Shown in pieces: positions 20,297-30,925 of a DNA stretch of 64,000 nt. The notes beneath the pieces were generated by a model that had not been told where the DNA came from, searched no databases, and saw nothing but the letters and a program-made list of their open reading frames with translations. A program made the translations under genes and the position numbers. Origin of the DNA: Streptococcus australis ATCC 700641 (lineage in GTDB: Bacteria; Bacillota; Bacilli; Lactobacillales; Streptococcaceae); the NCBI RefSeq assembly GCF_000186465.1, contig NZ_GL636091.1, positions 773,281 through 837,280 of the forward strand, in the 5' to 3' direction. The first letter of the stretch is position 1; the number at the start of each line of letters is the position of its first letter.

Positions 20297-21130
20297 ATGT
20301 TACAAATGATTGCGACAGACATGGACGGTACTCTGATGGACGAGCAAGGAGAGGTTGACCGTGAGCGTTTGAGCTGCATCTTGGATCAGCTAGACCAAAG
20401 AGGGATTCCCTTTGTCATTGCGACAGGGAATGGCTATAGCCGTATGGCTCATGTATTGGGAGAGCTGAAAGATCGCGTCACCTTGGTGTTGGCCAATGGG
20501 GCACGGATATTAGAAAAGGGAAAGCTTATCCGAGAGTGTAGCTGGTCGGAAGAACTAGTGCAGGAGGTCTTGCAGTATCTAGAAGGTCGAGAAGAAGAAC
20601 TCCATCTGGTCGTTAGTAGCTTATCGGGAGGCTATGCCAAGAAAGGAACAGAGTTTCCTCTTTTAGAGCAATTGATGACGCCGGAGTTAGCAGTTGTTTT
20701 TTACAAACGGATGCGGTTTGTGGATGATCTGACCAAAGAGCATGGTGAGCAGGTTCTGAAGCTAAGTGTTGTCACTGACACTGAAAAAGTCGAAGCCTTT
20801 GTGCAAGAGTTGCGAAAAGAGTTTGGGGAGCGCCTGCTTCCAGCAGCTAGTGGCTATGGAGCTATTGATATTCTGCAACCGGAAGTCAATAAGGCCACAG
20901 CCATTCAATTCTTGGAAGAACGCTGGGGCGTAGATGGAGGTCGCCTAATGGCATTTGGCGATAGTCAAAACGATGTGGAAATGCTTGAGTTAGCGACCTA
21001 TTCCTATGCAATGGAAAATGCGGATGCCCATGCTCGGAAAGTAGCCCGCTATATAGCGCCCTCTCATCAAGAAGGTGGGGTATATGAAATCATCGAAGCT
21101 TATTTGGACGGAAGACTAAGTTTCGACTAG
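20297..21130 (+). CDS. Cof-type HAD superfamily phosphatase
   Basis: 277 residues from the ATG at 20297, chosen because AGAGGTGGCGG precedes it and a TATAAT lies upstream inside the longer frame. HAD motif I is DMDGTLMD near the N-terminus, a conserved lysine lies in the NKATA segment, and motif IV is GDSQNDVEM. The cap type is Cof/IIB. Such enzymes dephosphorylate sugar phosphates or flavin/pyridoxal phosphates; the substrate is not predictable. The following SGNH hydrolase begins 52 bases later and may be co-transcribed. Confidence 0.9.
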   Translation: MLQMIATDMDGTLMDEQGEVDRERLSCILDQLDQRGIPFVIATGNGYSRMAHVLGELKDRVTLVLANGARILEKGKLIRECSWSEELVQEVLQYLEGREEELHLVVSSLSGGYAKKGTEFPLLEQLMTPELAVVFYKRMRFVDDLTKEHGEQVLKLSVVTDTEKVEAFVQELRKEFGERLLPAASGYGAIDILQPEVNKATAIQFLEERWGVDGGRLMAFGDSQNDVEMLELATYSYAMENADAHARKVARYIAPSHQEGGVYEIIEAYLDGRLSFD

Positions 21131-21182
21131 GCGAGTATCCTACCTTGCACAGTTTTTACCATACGAATCGAAAGGAGTCTTT

Positions 21183-21815
21183 ATGGCTGTACAATTATTG
21201 GAGACTTGGCTGTTGAAAGAACAGGCAAAAATACAACAGAACTACCGAGAGCTGAATCAAAATCCTTTGAAGGAACCCGATATACTTTTTATAGGAGACT
21301 CTATCATCGAATACTATCCTCTTCAGGAGTTGCTTTTGACGGATCAGTATATGGTGAATCGGGGTATCAGAGGCTACAAGACAGACCTCTTAAGAGAGCA
21401 TCTAGATGCCCATATTTTTGGGCAAGCAGTGGACAAGGTCTTTTTGCTGATTGGGAGCAATGATATCGGTAAGGAAATGCCCCTGTCAGAAACCATCGAT
21501 AACATGAGCATCATCCTGCAGGAGATGGTACGACTCTTGCCTTTGGCGCAAATCAAACTCGTTTCGGTTCTTCCTGTGAATGAGGGAGAGTCCTATAAGG
21601 GGACGGTCTATATCCGGACCAATCAGAAGATTCAGACCTTGAACCAGGCCTACCACGAATTGGCGCAAGGGATGATAAATGTTGAATTTATCAATGTTTT
21701 TGACCATTTGCTTGGAGAGGATGGTCAGCTCAAACCGGCTTATACAACAGATGGCCTTCATTTAACAATTGAAGGATACAGGATCTTGAGTAAGGCTCTT
21801 CAAAACGAAATATAA
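21183..21815 (+). CDS. SGNH/GDSL-family hydrolase
   Basis: 210 residues, with the SGNH blocks in order: GDSIIEY (nucleophile Ser), a glycine in NRGIRGYKT, GSNDIGK (Asn), and DGLHLT (Asp-x-x-His) near the C-terminus. There is no signal peptide, so it is probably a cytoplasmic esterase or acyl-hydrolase. Related streptococcal proteins are annotated as platelet-activating-factor acetylhydrolase-like or GDSL lipases, but the substrate is unknown. It has a good AAAGGAG ribosome site and is followed by a terminator. Confidence 0.88.
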   Translation: MAVQLLETWLLKEQAKIQQNYRELNQNPLKEPDILFIGDSIIEYYPLQELLLTDQYMVNRGIRGYKTDLLREHLDAHIFGQAVDKVFLLIGSNDIGKEMPLSETIDNMSIILQEMVRLLPLAQIKLVSVLPVNEGESYKGTVYIRTNQKIQTLNQAYHELAQGMINVEFINVFDHLLGEDGQLKPAYTTDGLHLTIEGYRILSKALQNEI

Positions 21816-21818
21816 CCC

Positions 21819-21857
21819 ATCCTAGCAAGGGAAATGATTTTCCAGCTAGGATTTTTT
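21819..21857 (+). terminator. Rho-independent terminator after the SGNH hydrolase
   Basis: ATCCTAGC pairs with GCTAGGAT, followed by TTTTTT. Confidence 0.88.
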
Positions 21858-21897
21858 AACGCTTTCCATATAACAGTTTGAGGAAGTACTCTATTTT

Positions 21898-22013
21898 GTA
21901 CCAATTTTATAACAAGCAAAAACCTTGTTTTTATGCAGTTTTTTGACTTCTGTTATAAAATAGTTAATGGAAACAGAACAGATTTTTGCTTTTTGTTATG
22001 TAATAGTTCCAGG
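21898..22013 (+). repeat. Imperfect repeats in the spxB upstream region
   Basis: Two direct copies of a 35-base unit, 21936-21970 and 21979-22013, agree at about 26 of 35 positions (core TTTTTG..TGTTAT..AATAGTT) and start 43 bases apart. A shorter inverted relative, with GTTTTTGCTTGTTATAAAAT on the minus strand, lies at about 21898-21923. The even spacing suggests binding sites for a regulator of spxB; none is identified. Confidence 0.55.
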
Positions 22014-22077
22014 CGTTCAGTGAGCATATTCTTATACAAGGACAATAAAACGTGATAAATTGATATAGTAAAGTTAT

Positions 22078-22092
22078 TTGAAACGTTTTCAC
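22078..22092 (+). promoter_or_regulatory. cre site (CcpA) upstream of spxB
   Basis: TTGAAACGTTTTCAC fits the catabolite-responsive element consensus TGWAANCGNTNWCA closely. It is 60 bases before the spxB ATG, close to or just below the likely start of transcription (TATAGT near 22064), so carbon-source control by CcpA is likely. Confidence 0.75.
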
Positions 22093-22151
22093 TCTTTGTC
22101 GAATTCAGTTCAAAGACTGACAATTATTTTTATTGAAGGAGAGTTATCATT

Positions 22152-23927
22152 ATGACTCAAGGGAAAATTACTGCATCTGCAGCAATGCTCAACGTATTGA
22201 AAACATGGGGCGTAGACACTATCTACGGAATCCCATCAGGAACACTTAGCTCATTAATGGACGCTTTGGCTGAAGACAAAGATATCCGTTTCTTGCAAGT
22301 TCGCCACGAAGAAACAGGTGCTCTTGCAGCGGTTATGCAGGCTAAATTTGGCGGTTCTATCGGTGTTGCAGTTGGTTCAGGTGGACCTGGTGCAACTCAC
22401 TTGATCAACGGTGTTTACGATGCAGCGATGGATAACACTCCATTCCTTGCGATCCTTGGATCACGTCCAAACAACGAGCTTAACATGGATGCCTTCCAAG
22501 AGCTCAACCAAAACCCAATGTACAACGGTATCGCTGTTTACAACAAACGTGTAGCTTACGCAGAGCAATTGCCAAAAGTAATTGACGAAGCTTGCCGTGC
22601 TGCAGTTTCTAAAAAAGGTCCAGCAGTAGTTGAAATTCCAGTAAACTTCGGTTTCCAAGAAATCGACGAAAACTCATACTACGGATCAGGTTCATACGAG
22701 CGTTCATTCATCGCTCCTGCTTTGAACGAAGTTGAAATCGACAAAGCAGTTGAAATCTTGAACAATGCTGAACGCCCAGTAATCTACGCTGGTTACGGTG
22801 GTGTGAAAGCTGGTGAAGTGATCACCGAATTGTCACGTAAAATCAAAGCACCAATCATCACAACTGGTAAAAACTTCGAAGCGTTCGAATGGAACTACGA
22901 AGGTTTGACAGGTTCTGCTTACCGTGTTGGTTGGAAACCAGCCAACGAAGTGGTCTTTGAAGCAGACACAGTTCTTTTCCTTGGTTCAAACTTCCCATTT
23001 GCTGAAGTTTACGAAGCCTTCAAGAACACTGAAAAATTCATCCAAGTGGATATCGATCCTTACAAACTTGGTAAACGTCACGCTCTTGACGCTTCTATCC
23101 TTGGTGATGCAGGTCAAGCAGCACAAGCTATCCTTGATAAGGTAAACCCAGTTGAGTCTACTCCATGGTGGCGTGCAAACGTGAAGAACAACCAAAACTG
23201 GCGCGATTACATGAACAAACTCGAAGGTAAAACTGAGGGTGCGCTTCAATTGTACCAAGTTTACAACGCTATCAACAAATACGCTGATGAAGATGCAATC
23301 TACTCAATCGATGTCGGTAACTCTACTCAAACATCAACTCGTCACCTTCACATGACACCTAAGAACATGTGGCGTACATCTCCACTCTTTGCAACAATGG
23401 GTATCGCTATCCCTGGTGGTATCGCTGCCAAGAAGGACAACCCAGATCGCCAAGTATGGAACATCATGGGTGACGGAGCCTTCAACATGGTTTACCCAGA
23501 CGTGATTACGAACGTTCAATACAACCTTCCAGTTATCAACGTTGTCTTTACAAACGATGAATATGCCTTCATCAAAAACAAATATGAAGACACAAACAAA
23601 CACTTGTTTGGTGTAGACTTCACAAATGCTGACTATGCTAAAATTGCTGAAGCACAAGGAGCTGTTGGATTCACTGTAAACCGTATCGAAGATATCGATT
23701 CAGTTGTTGCAGAAGCTGTTAAATTGAACAAAGAAGGTAAAACAGTTGTCATCGATGCGCGCATCACACAACACCGTCCACTTCCAGTAGAAGTTCTTGA
23801 ATTGGATCCAAAACTTCACTCAGAAGAAGCTATCAAAGCATTTAAGGAAAAATACGAAGCTGAAGAACTTGTACCATTCCGTCTCTTCTTGGAAGAAGAA
23901 GGATTGCAATCACGCGCAATCAAATAA
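22152..23927 (+). CDS. spxB: Pyruvate oxidase (H2O2 forming)
   Basis: 591 residues, full length. SpxB converts pyruvate, phosphate and oxygen to acetyl phosphate, CO2 and hydrogen peroxide, using TPP and FAD. The N-terminal TPP-PYR domain has [10 protein letters not shown] and the catalytic-Glu region RHEETGA; the C-terminal TPP-PP domain has the GDGAFNM..N metal motif near residue 440. The long leader has repeats and a cre site. Codon choice is strongly optimised, typical of a highly expressed gene. It gives oral streptococci their peroxide output and ATP through acetyl phosphate. Confidence 0.97.
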   Translation: MTQGKITASAAMLNVLKTWGVDTIYGIPSGTLSSLMDALAEDKDIRFLQVRHEETGALAAVMQAKFGGSIGVAVGSGGPGATHLINGVYDAAMDNTPFLAILGSRPNNELNMDAFQELNQNPMYNGIAVYNKRVAYAEQLPKVIDEACRAAVSKKGPAVVEIPVNFGFQEIDENSYYGSGSYERSFIAPALNEVEIDKAVEILNNAERPVIYAGYGGVKAGEVITELSRKIKAPIITTGKNFEAFEWNYEGLTGSAYRVGWKPANEVVFEADTVLFLGSNFPFAEVYEAFKNTEKFIQVDIDPYKLGKRHALDASILGDAGQAAQAILDKVNPVESTPWWRANVKNNQNWRDYMNKLEGKTEGALQLYQVYNAINKYADEDAIYSIDVGNSTQTSTRHLHMTPKNMWRTSPLFATMGIAIPGGIAAKKDNPDRQVWNIMGDGAFNMVYPDVITNVQYNLPVINVVFTNDEYAFIKNKYEDTNKHLFGVDFTNADYAKIAEAQGAVGFTVNRIEDIDSVVAEAVKLNKEGKTVVIDARITQHRPLPVEVLELDPKLHSEEAIKAFKEKYEAEELVPFRLFLEEEGLQSRAIK

Positions 23928-23986
23928 TTCCTCTCGTCGAAAATCAAAGATAAATTTGTAGACTTCTTTATTAGGTTACTGCCGAT

Positions 23987-24104
23987 GATTTCATCATTGA
24001 AACCTTAATTTTCAATGATGGAATCTAGTGCGGAGCCTAGAAAAAGTCCCAAAGGATTTTTCGTAGTTTGATGAGCAAGGATTTGCCATCAAACTTGGTT
24101 CCGC
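23987..24104 (+). repeat. Structured sequence downstream of spxB
   Basis: A 16-bp stem (GATTTCATCATTGAAA with TTTCAATGATGGAATC, one G-T pair) is followed by an outer stem GCGGAGCC..GGTTCCGC (24030-24104) enclosing the hairpin AGTTTGATG..CATCAAACT. There is no reading frame. It may be a 3' UTR structure or a small dispersed element; the family is not recognised. It occupies the first part of the 614-base spxB-adh gap. Confidence 0.55.
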
Positions 24105-24152
24105 CTTGTTTATTAATTGACTTCATAGAGAGAAACCTACTAATAGAGAAAA

Positions 24153-24186
24153 AAATCGGAGCCATTCATTGGTCCGATCTTTTTTG
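24153..24186 (+). terminator. Rho-independent terminator downstream of spxB
   Basis: ATCGGA-GCC..GGT-CCGAT stem followed by CTTTTTT. It is the first good terminator after spxB, about 225 bases past the stop, so the mRNA would carry the structured sequence. Confidence 0.75.
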
Positions 24187-24303
24187 AGTCGTTTCTTTTT
24201 GTTCATGCTAATATCTGGCCTTTAAGTTTTTGATTGATCTGTTCTTTATTCATCTGTTTGAAAAATGTCACTTATCCCTTCTTGTCTGGTAAATGGAGGA
24301 GTC

Positions 24304-24414
24304 ATGAAATAAGAAATCACAGATCAAGAATTAGAAGAAAGTGCTAGATTCTCTACTATTACACTGCACCTAGGATTCTTGGATGTAGACTGGAGAGAGG
24401 GCAGTGAAAGATGA
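24304..24414 (+). pseudogene. Possible broken small gene with an early stop
   Basis: GGAGGAG precedes an ATG whose frame reads MK, a TAA stop, then 33 sense codons (EITDQELEESARFSTITL..) ending at TGA 24412. A hairpin AAGGGAGGT-GCG-ACCTCCCTT (24422-24442) follows like a terminator. The content looks coding, but the stop at codon 3 would abolish it. I do not recognise the product. Confidence 0.3.
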
Positions 24415-24541
24415 TGATGATAAGGGAGGTGCGACCTCCCTTCTATCAAATAAAATTTTGTTAAAAAAATCACAAAATAGTTGATTAAAACTCGTTAGAG
24501 TATTATAATTATATCAACATAAGAAGAATGGAGAAAAAGAA

Positions 24542-25693
24542 ATGTCAGTTTTTTATGTACCAGCAGTCAACCTTATCGGTCGTGGAGTGATCAACGAATT
24601 TGGAAGTCACGTTAAGGAATTGGGCTTCAAGAAAGCTTTGATTGTCACAGACCACTACATTGCTTCCAGCGATATTTTGCCTAAGGTAACAGCTCCCTTA
24701 GAAGCAGATGGGATCGAGTATGTTGTATTTGAGGATGTAGATCCAAATCCATCATGTAAGAATGTCTATGATGGGTTAGCTGTGTTAAAAGAAAATAACT
24801 GTGACTTTATCGTTTCAGTTGGTGGGGGCTCTCCACAGGATGCAGCAAGCTGCATCTCTATTATGGCCACAAATGGTGGGAAACCACAGGATTATGAAGG
24901 TCTTCATAAGTCTAAAGAAAAGGGACTTCCAGTTGTAGCAATCAACACAACTGCGGGAACTTCTGCAGAGATTACCATCAACTATGTCATTACGGACGAA
25001 GAAAGAAAGGTTAAAATGGTCATGGTTGACAAGAATAGCTTAGCTCTTGTCTCTGTCAATGATCCTGAACTGATGCTTTCAAAACCAGCTGATTTAACAG
25101 CAGCGACAGGTATGGATGCCCTCACTCATGCCATTGAAGCCTTGGTTACACCAGGTGCCTATGACGTTACCAAAAAACTTTCTATTGGAGCGATTGAATT
25201 AATCAAAGAACATTTACCACGTGCGGTGGCAAATGGGCAGGATATTGAAGCACGTGAAGCTATGGTGAATGCTATTTTCCTTGGAGGAATGGCCTTTAAC
25301 AATGCGGGGTTGGGGTATGTGCACTCCATGGCTCACCAATTAGGTGCGGTTTACCACCTTCCACATGGTGTTTGCTGTGCCATGTTGCTTCCTGTTGTTG
25401 AGCGTGAGAATGCTAAGCGAGTACCGGCCGCCTTTCGTAATGTGGCCAAGGCTCTAGGACTTCATACAGAAGGGAAATCAGATACCGAGTGTGCGGAATA
25501 CGCCATTTCTGAAATTGAGAAATTATCTGAGACCGTTGGAATTCCTAAAAAATTGACAGAATTAGATATCAAAGAAGAAGAGTTTGACTTTGAATACCTT
25601 TCTAAAAATGCCCTCGTTGATGCCTGTGCTCCAGGAAATCCATTTATGCCAACCTTGGAAGAAACAATTGCCTTTTATAAAGAGTTGTTTTAA
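24542..25693 (+). CDS. Iron-containing alcohol dehydrogenase
   Basis: 383 residues, standard length for the group III (iron-type) alcohol dehydrogenase family. NAD-binding GGGSPQDAAS lies near residue 97. Metal ligands are in DALTHAIEALV and the HSMAHQLGAVYHLPHG signature. Single-domain members reduce acetaldehyde, propanediol-pathway aldehydes or butyraldehyde; the best guess here is an ethanol/1,2-propanediol-type dehydrogenase. No aldehyde dehydrogenase or microcompartment gene adjoins it. TATAAT-rich sequence near 24500 supplies a probable promoter. Confidence 0.92.
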   Translation: MSVFYVPAVNLIGRGVINEFGSHVKELGFKKALIVTDHYIASSDILPKVTAPLEADGIEYVVFEDVDPNPSCKNVYDGLAVLKENNCDFIVSVGGGSPQDAASCISIMATNGGKPQDYEGLHKSKEKGLPVVAINTTAGTSAEITINYVITDEERKVKMVMVDKNSLALVSVNDPELMLSKPADLTAATGMDALTHAIEALVTPGAYDVTKKLSIGAIELIKEHLPRAVANGQDIEAREAMVNAIFLGGMAFNNAGLGYVHSMAHQLGAVYHLPHGVCCAMLLPVVERENAKRVPAAFRNVAKALGLHTEGKSDTECAEYAISEIEKLSETVGIPKKLTELDIKEEEFDFEYLSKNALVDACAPGNPFMPTLEETIAFYKELF

Positions 25694-27463
<1,770 letters not shown>

Positions 27464-27465
27464 AT

Positions 27466-27512
27466 TCAACACTCGATTAGGAGGAATGTTCTTCTTGATC
27501 GAGTGTTTTCTT
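27466..27512 (+). terminator. Rho-independent terminator after the GH1 gene
   Basis: AACACTCGAT and ATCGAGTGTT form a perfect 10-bp stem followed by TTTTC. Confidence 0.85.
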
Positions 27513-27600
27513 CGCATTTTTCATTGACGAAGGACCCTTTATTTGATAGGCTAGAGGAATAGAAATGATTTGGAGTTCAAAGGAAAAAGGAGTGTGGCAA

Positions 27601-28290
27601 GTGGCGCGGGTTTTATTAATCGAGGATAATAATGATATCCAAGAAATTTTATACAGTCTCTTAAGTGAAGACCATGAGGTCCTTCAGGCTTTTTCAGGTA
27701 CAGAAGGGTTGCGACTCTTCCAGCAAGAAAGCATTGATTTGGTCCTTCTCGATATTATGCTTCCAGGGAAAAATGGCGATCAGGTCCTGGAGGAGATCCG
27801 TTTGCAGAGTCAAGTGCCGGTCATCATGATGACCGCTCTTGGGGATAAACACCTCATTAGCCAGTACCTCCTTGCCGGTGCCAATGATTATATTGTCAAG
27901 CCCTTTAATCTGGACGAAGTGGCGGCTCGGGTGACGGTGCAGTTGCGAAATCACGTCTCTCCGGCACAGGAAGCTCAAGCGTCGCAAAAGCTGTCCTTTA
28001 AGAATTTGGTCCTGAATCCAGAAACCTTTGAACTGGAGTCTGGCGAACAGACGCTTCGCTTGGGCAAAAAAGAATTTCAAATTTTTGAGACCTTGCTGGC
28101 ACATCCAAAGAAGATTTTCACCAAGGAAGAATTGTATGAGGCGGTCTGGGAAGAAGTCTATCTGCCTGGAGACAATACACTTAATGCCCAATTGAGCAAT
28201 CTCCGAAAGAAAATTGCCCAACTTGATCCTAATGAAGATTACATTGAAACCGTCTGGGGCTTGGGTGTTCGCTTGAAAGGAGACAAGTAA
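27601..28290 (+). CDS. OmpR-family response regulator (GTG start)
   Basis: 229 residues from a GTG at 27601; AAAAGGAG lies 8 bases upstream, and the alternative ATG at 27565 adds 12 residues ahead of the receiver fold. Receiver domain: LLIEDNND acidic pocket, phospho-acceptor D51 (LLDIMLPGKNG), conserved Lys in VKPFNLDE. The C-terminal winged helix ends in the ETVWGLGVRLKG motif. Its stop TAA overlaps the ATG of the histidine kinase by one base, so the two are translationally coupled. The convergent ABC transporter genes downstream are the plausible target. Confidence 0.92.
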   Translation: MARVLLIEDNNDIQEILYSLLSEDHEVLQAFSGTEGLRLFQQESIDLVLLDIMLPGKNGDQVLEEIRLQSQVPVIMMTALGDKHLISQYLLAGANDYIVKPFNLDEVAARVTVQLRNHVSPAQEAQASQKLSFKNLVLNPETFELESGEQTLRLGKKEFQIFETLLAHPKKIFTKEELYEAVWEEVYLPGDNTLNAQLSNLRKKIAQLDPNEDYIETVWGLGVRLKGDK

Positions 28291-29177
28291 TGTGGGGATT
28301 GGTTCTAATTCTAGTCGTCCTTGTCCTTCTCTTGGGACTTGGCTACCTTCGCCTACTCTCTGCTCTCAAAGATTTGCAGGAGCAAATTCAAAAGAAGCTC
28401 CAAAATGGGAGTGGGGTGCGGTTAACGTCACATGTTTCAAAAAAAGAAATGGTCGCCTTGACCAAGCAGGTCAGTGATCTCTTTGATCAGATCGAGCGGA
28501 CCAATCGGATTGCCTTTCAAGAGAAAAAGACCTTGGATATGGCCATCAGTAATATTGCTCACGATATCCGGACGCCTTTGACCATTGCGTCGGGCTATAC
28601 CCAACAAATCATCAAAGGTGGGACGCAGGAAGAGGAAAAGCTGAAGAAAATTGCTTCCAATCTTCAAGTCGTCTCAAAACGCTTGGAATCTCTCTTGGAA
28701 TACAGACGCTTGATGGAGGGAGCTATTCAGCCTCGGCTTACAGACGTTAATCTCAGCCAAGTCCTGACCCAGCAGTTGTTCCAGTATTATGACAGCTTGT
28801 CCGAAGCGGGGATTGCCTTAGAGGTGGAGCTAGAAGAGCATCTTCATTATGCTACGGATCCGGAACTTTGGGAGCGCCTCTTGCAAAATATGCTCAGTAA
28901 TGTCCTCAAGCATGGAAAGGATCAGGCTCGCTTGACCTTAATGTCGGACGCGGACACGATTCGAGTCGAGCTGCGCAATATTGTGCAACAACCGATCCAG
29001 CACTTAGACCAATTGGCTAGTCGATTCTACTCTGAAAATCTCTCGGATACAGAAGAGTCATCTGGCTTGGGTCTCTATATCATTCAAAATTTTGTAGAGA
29101 TCTTAGGCGGGGACTTGCAACTGGCAACGGAGGCAGACTGGTTTATCTTGACCATTACACTAAGAAAAAAGGCTTGA
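28290..29177 (+). CDS. Sensor histidine kinase with a single TM segment
   Basis: 295 residues. There is one N-terminal hydrophobic segment (about 2-24) and practically no extracellular loop, then a linker, the dimerisation domain with phospho-acceptor H91 (IAHDIRTPLT), and an HATPase domain (N-box NMLSNVLKHG; G-box SSGLGLYI). Small kinases without a sensory ectodomain commonly act with a partner transporter or membrane protein. It is coupled to the response regulator and convergent with an ABC transporter. Confidence 0.9.
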   Translation: MWGLVLILVVLVLLLGLGYLRLLSALKDLQEQIQKKLQNGSGVRLTSHVSKKEMVALTKQVSDLFDQIERTNRIAFQEKKTLDMAISNIAHDIRTPLTIASGYTQQIIKGGTQEEEKLKKIASNLQVVSKRLESLLEYRRLMEGAIQPRLTDVNLSQVLTQQLFQYYDSLSEAGIALEVELEEHLHYATDPELWERLLQNMLSNVLKHGKDQARLTLMSDADTIRVELRNIVQQPIQHLDQLASRFYSENLSDTEESSGLGLYIIQNFVEILGGDLQLATEADWFILTITLRKKA

Positions 29178-29197
29178 GCACTGCTCAAGTCTTTTTG
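29171..29197. terminator. Terminator between convergent kinase and ABC genes
   Basis: CTTGAGC-ACT-GCTCAAG hairpin with TTTTTG on the plus strand and an A-rich (T-rich on minus) run on the other side. Confidence 0.8.
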
Positions 29198-29950
29198 TTA
29201 TAAATCTTTGTGTTTAAAAGTAGCCAGTCCTAGGAAGCCGAAAACAAGGATGAATCCAAGGGCGATCGAGAGGGTGTTGGTTGTTGCTGTTGTGCTCTGT
29301 ACCATGGAATATTGGAATTCCAAGTTTAGATAGTGGAGAATATCAATATCTTTAAGGAAGAGCGCAGGAAGGCTTAAGAGGATATTTCCAATGAAGTAGC
29401 CAACGAAGGCCAAGGTGATGGATTGGCTGGCATAAAGAAGGAAGGAAATGATGCTGACCCAAGCCAAGGTGGAAAGGAACTGAATCAGCACGGTCAGTCC
29501 AAAATGAGCAAGGAAGTGCTCTGGCATGGTGCCAAGTCCATTGTAGAGCGTCGCGATCAAGAAGACGAGACCATAAGAAACAAGAAATTGGAAGAGAGCA
29601 ATGGTCAGAACAACGGCGCTTTTGGCAAAGTAGTAACTGGTGCGCGAAACGCCATAGGCCAGACTATTCTTGTATAAGTTTTGCGTTAAGTCTGTTCCCA
29701 GGACCAAGGTGATGACAATAATGGTAAAGAGGATAGTCACACTGATGCTGGAAGAGTAGTTGGTCAAAGCTTTAAAGCCCGTCCAAACTTCTGTCGCTTG
29801 GGGTAATTTGGATTCCGTATTGACGCCGACGTGGCCGGTAGCTCCAAAGATGACTCCAGACAGGATGTTGAGAACGAGAATAGCTTCTGTAATCCAAAAA
29901 CCTTTAGAGCGAAAAAGTCTGTAAAAATCTGCTTGAATGGTATGCAACAT
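29198..29950 (-). CDS. ABC-2 type transporter permease
   Basis: 250 residues with about six membrane segments, in the style of BcrB/NisG-like ABC-2 permeases (N-terminal basic start LHTIQADFYRLFRSKGFW, then TM 1). It is encoded 54 bases downstream of its ATPase. Such pairs export or protect against cyclic peptide antibiotics and lantibiotics, or move other hydrophobic compounds. The substrate is unknown. The neighbouring two-component system suggests inducible expression. Confidence 0.85.
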   Translation of the reverse strand: MLHTIQADFYRLFRSKGFWITEAILVLNILSGVIFGATGHVGVNTESKLPQATEVWTGFKALTNYSSSISVTILFTIIVITLVLGTDLTQNLYKNSLAYGVSRTSYYFAKSAVVLTIALFQFLVSYGLVFLIATLYNGLGTMPEHFLAHFGLTVLIQFLSTLAWVSIISFLLYASQSITLAFVGYFIGNILLSLPALFLKDIDILHYLNLEFQYSMVQSTTATTNTLSIALGFILVFGFLGLATFKHKDL

Positions 29951-30004
29951 GATAAATCTCCTAAATGAAATATGTGGGATAAGTAATGCAAGACGGTAGG
30001 TTGA

Positions 30005-30913
30005 CTAGTCTACCAAGTCCGTAAAGAATTTTTCCAGATCTTGGCGGGCATAGTAGATTTCATCCACGTCAATATCCTCTTGAACGAGCGCTTTGACAAT
30101 GACTTTAATATCGTGAGTCTGTCCAAAGATATGGATTTCTCCATCCTTATCGATGACCTTGATACGATGATGGAGCTGATCTTGGATCAATTGACTCGCA
30201 AGGGCTAGTTGATTGGTCTTGAGGATGATGTAGTCTTCGCCTTGTTCTTCGAATTCAGCCTTACTAATTTCTTTGATCAGGAGTCCTTGGTCGACAATGC
30301 CAAAACGATTGGCAACCAGATAGAGTTCAGAGAGGATGTGACTGGAAATGAGGATAGTCATGCCGAGTTCATCGTTGAGTCGCTTGATCATCTGACGGAA
30401 CTCCTTGATTCCGACCGGATCAAGGCCATTGATGGGTTCATCTAGAATGAGGAAGTCGGGCTTGGCAATGAGCGCGATGGCAATTCCCAACCGTTGTTTC
30501 ATCCCCAGTGAAAAATCACGGAATTTCTTCTTACCCGTATTATTCAGGCCAACATAGTTCAAGGTTTCTTTGATGACCTGGTCGGGATTGGGGATATGGC
30601 GTGCCTTGCAATAGTAGACTAGGTTTTGATAAGCGGTCATATGCTTGTGAGCCACGGGACTCTCAATGACGGATCCGACACGTTTCAGGGCTTGCGTCCA
30701 CTGGGAGCGATTCGAAGAAGCAAAGAGGGAGACGCTTCCGTCAGTTTCTTGAATCAGCTGGGTGATGACCTTGATGAGGGTGGTTTTCCCAGCTCCGTTC
30801 TTACCGATCAGGCCGTAGACGTCACCTTTGCGAATAGTCAGATTCACATCATTTAAGGCGTATTGTTGACCGAATTTTTTGCTCAAGTGTTTAATTTCTA
30901 ATACTTTTTCCAT
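30005..30913 (-). CDS. ABC transporter ATP-binding protein (BcrA type)
   Basis: 302 residues. The ABC domain has Walker A GKNGAGKTT near residue 38, the signature FSLGMKQRLG, and Walker B FLILDEPINGLDP. A C-terminal extension of about 90 residues ends in KFFTDLVD, usual for BcrA/drug-exporter ATPases. It is the middle gene of a minus-strand operon: small secreted peptide, ATPase, permease. A role in antimicrobial peptide resistance is the usual inference but is not proven here. Confidence 0.92.
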   Translation of the reverse strand: MEKVLEIKHLSKKFGQQYALNDVNLTIRKGDVYGLIGKNGAGKTTLIKVITQLIQETDGSVSLFASSNRSQWTQALKRVGSVIESPVAHKHMTAYQNLVYYCKARHIPNPDQVIKETLNYVGLNNTGKKKFRDFSLGMKQRLGIAIALIAKPDFLILDEPINGLDPVGIKEFRQMIKRLNDELGMTILISSHILSELYLVANRFGIVDQGLLIKEISKAEFEEQGEDYIILKTNQLALASQLIQDQLHHRIKVIDKDGEIHIFGQTHDIKVIVKALVQEDIDVDEIYYARQDLEKFFTDLVD

Positions 30914-30925
30914 GGCTTCTTCTCC

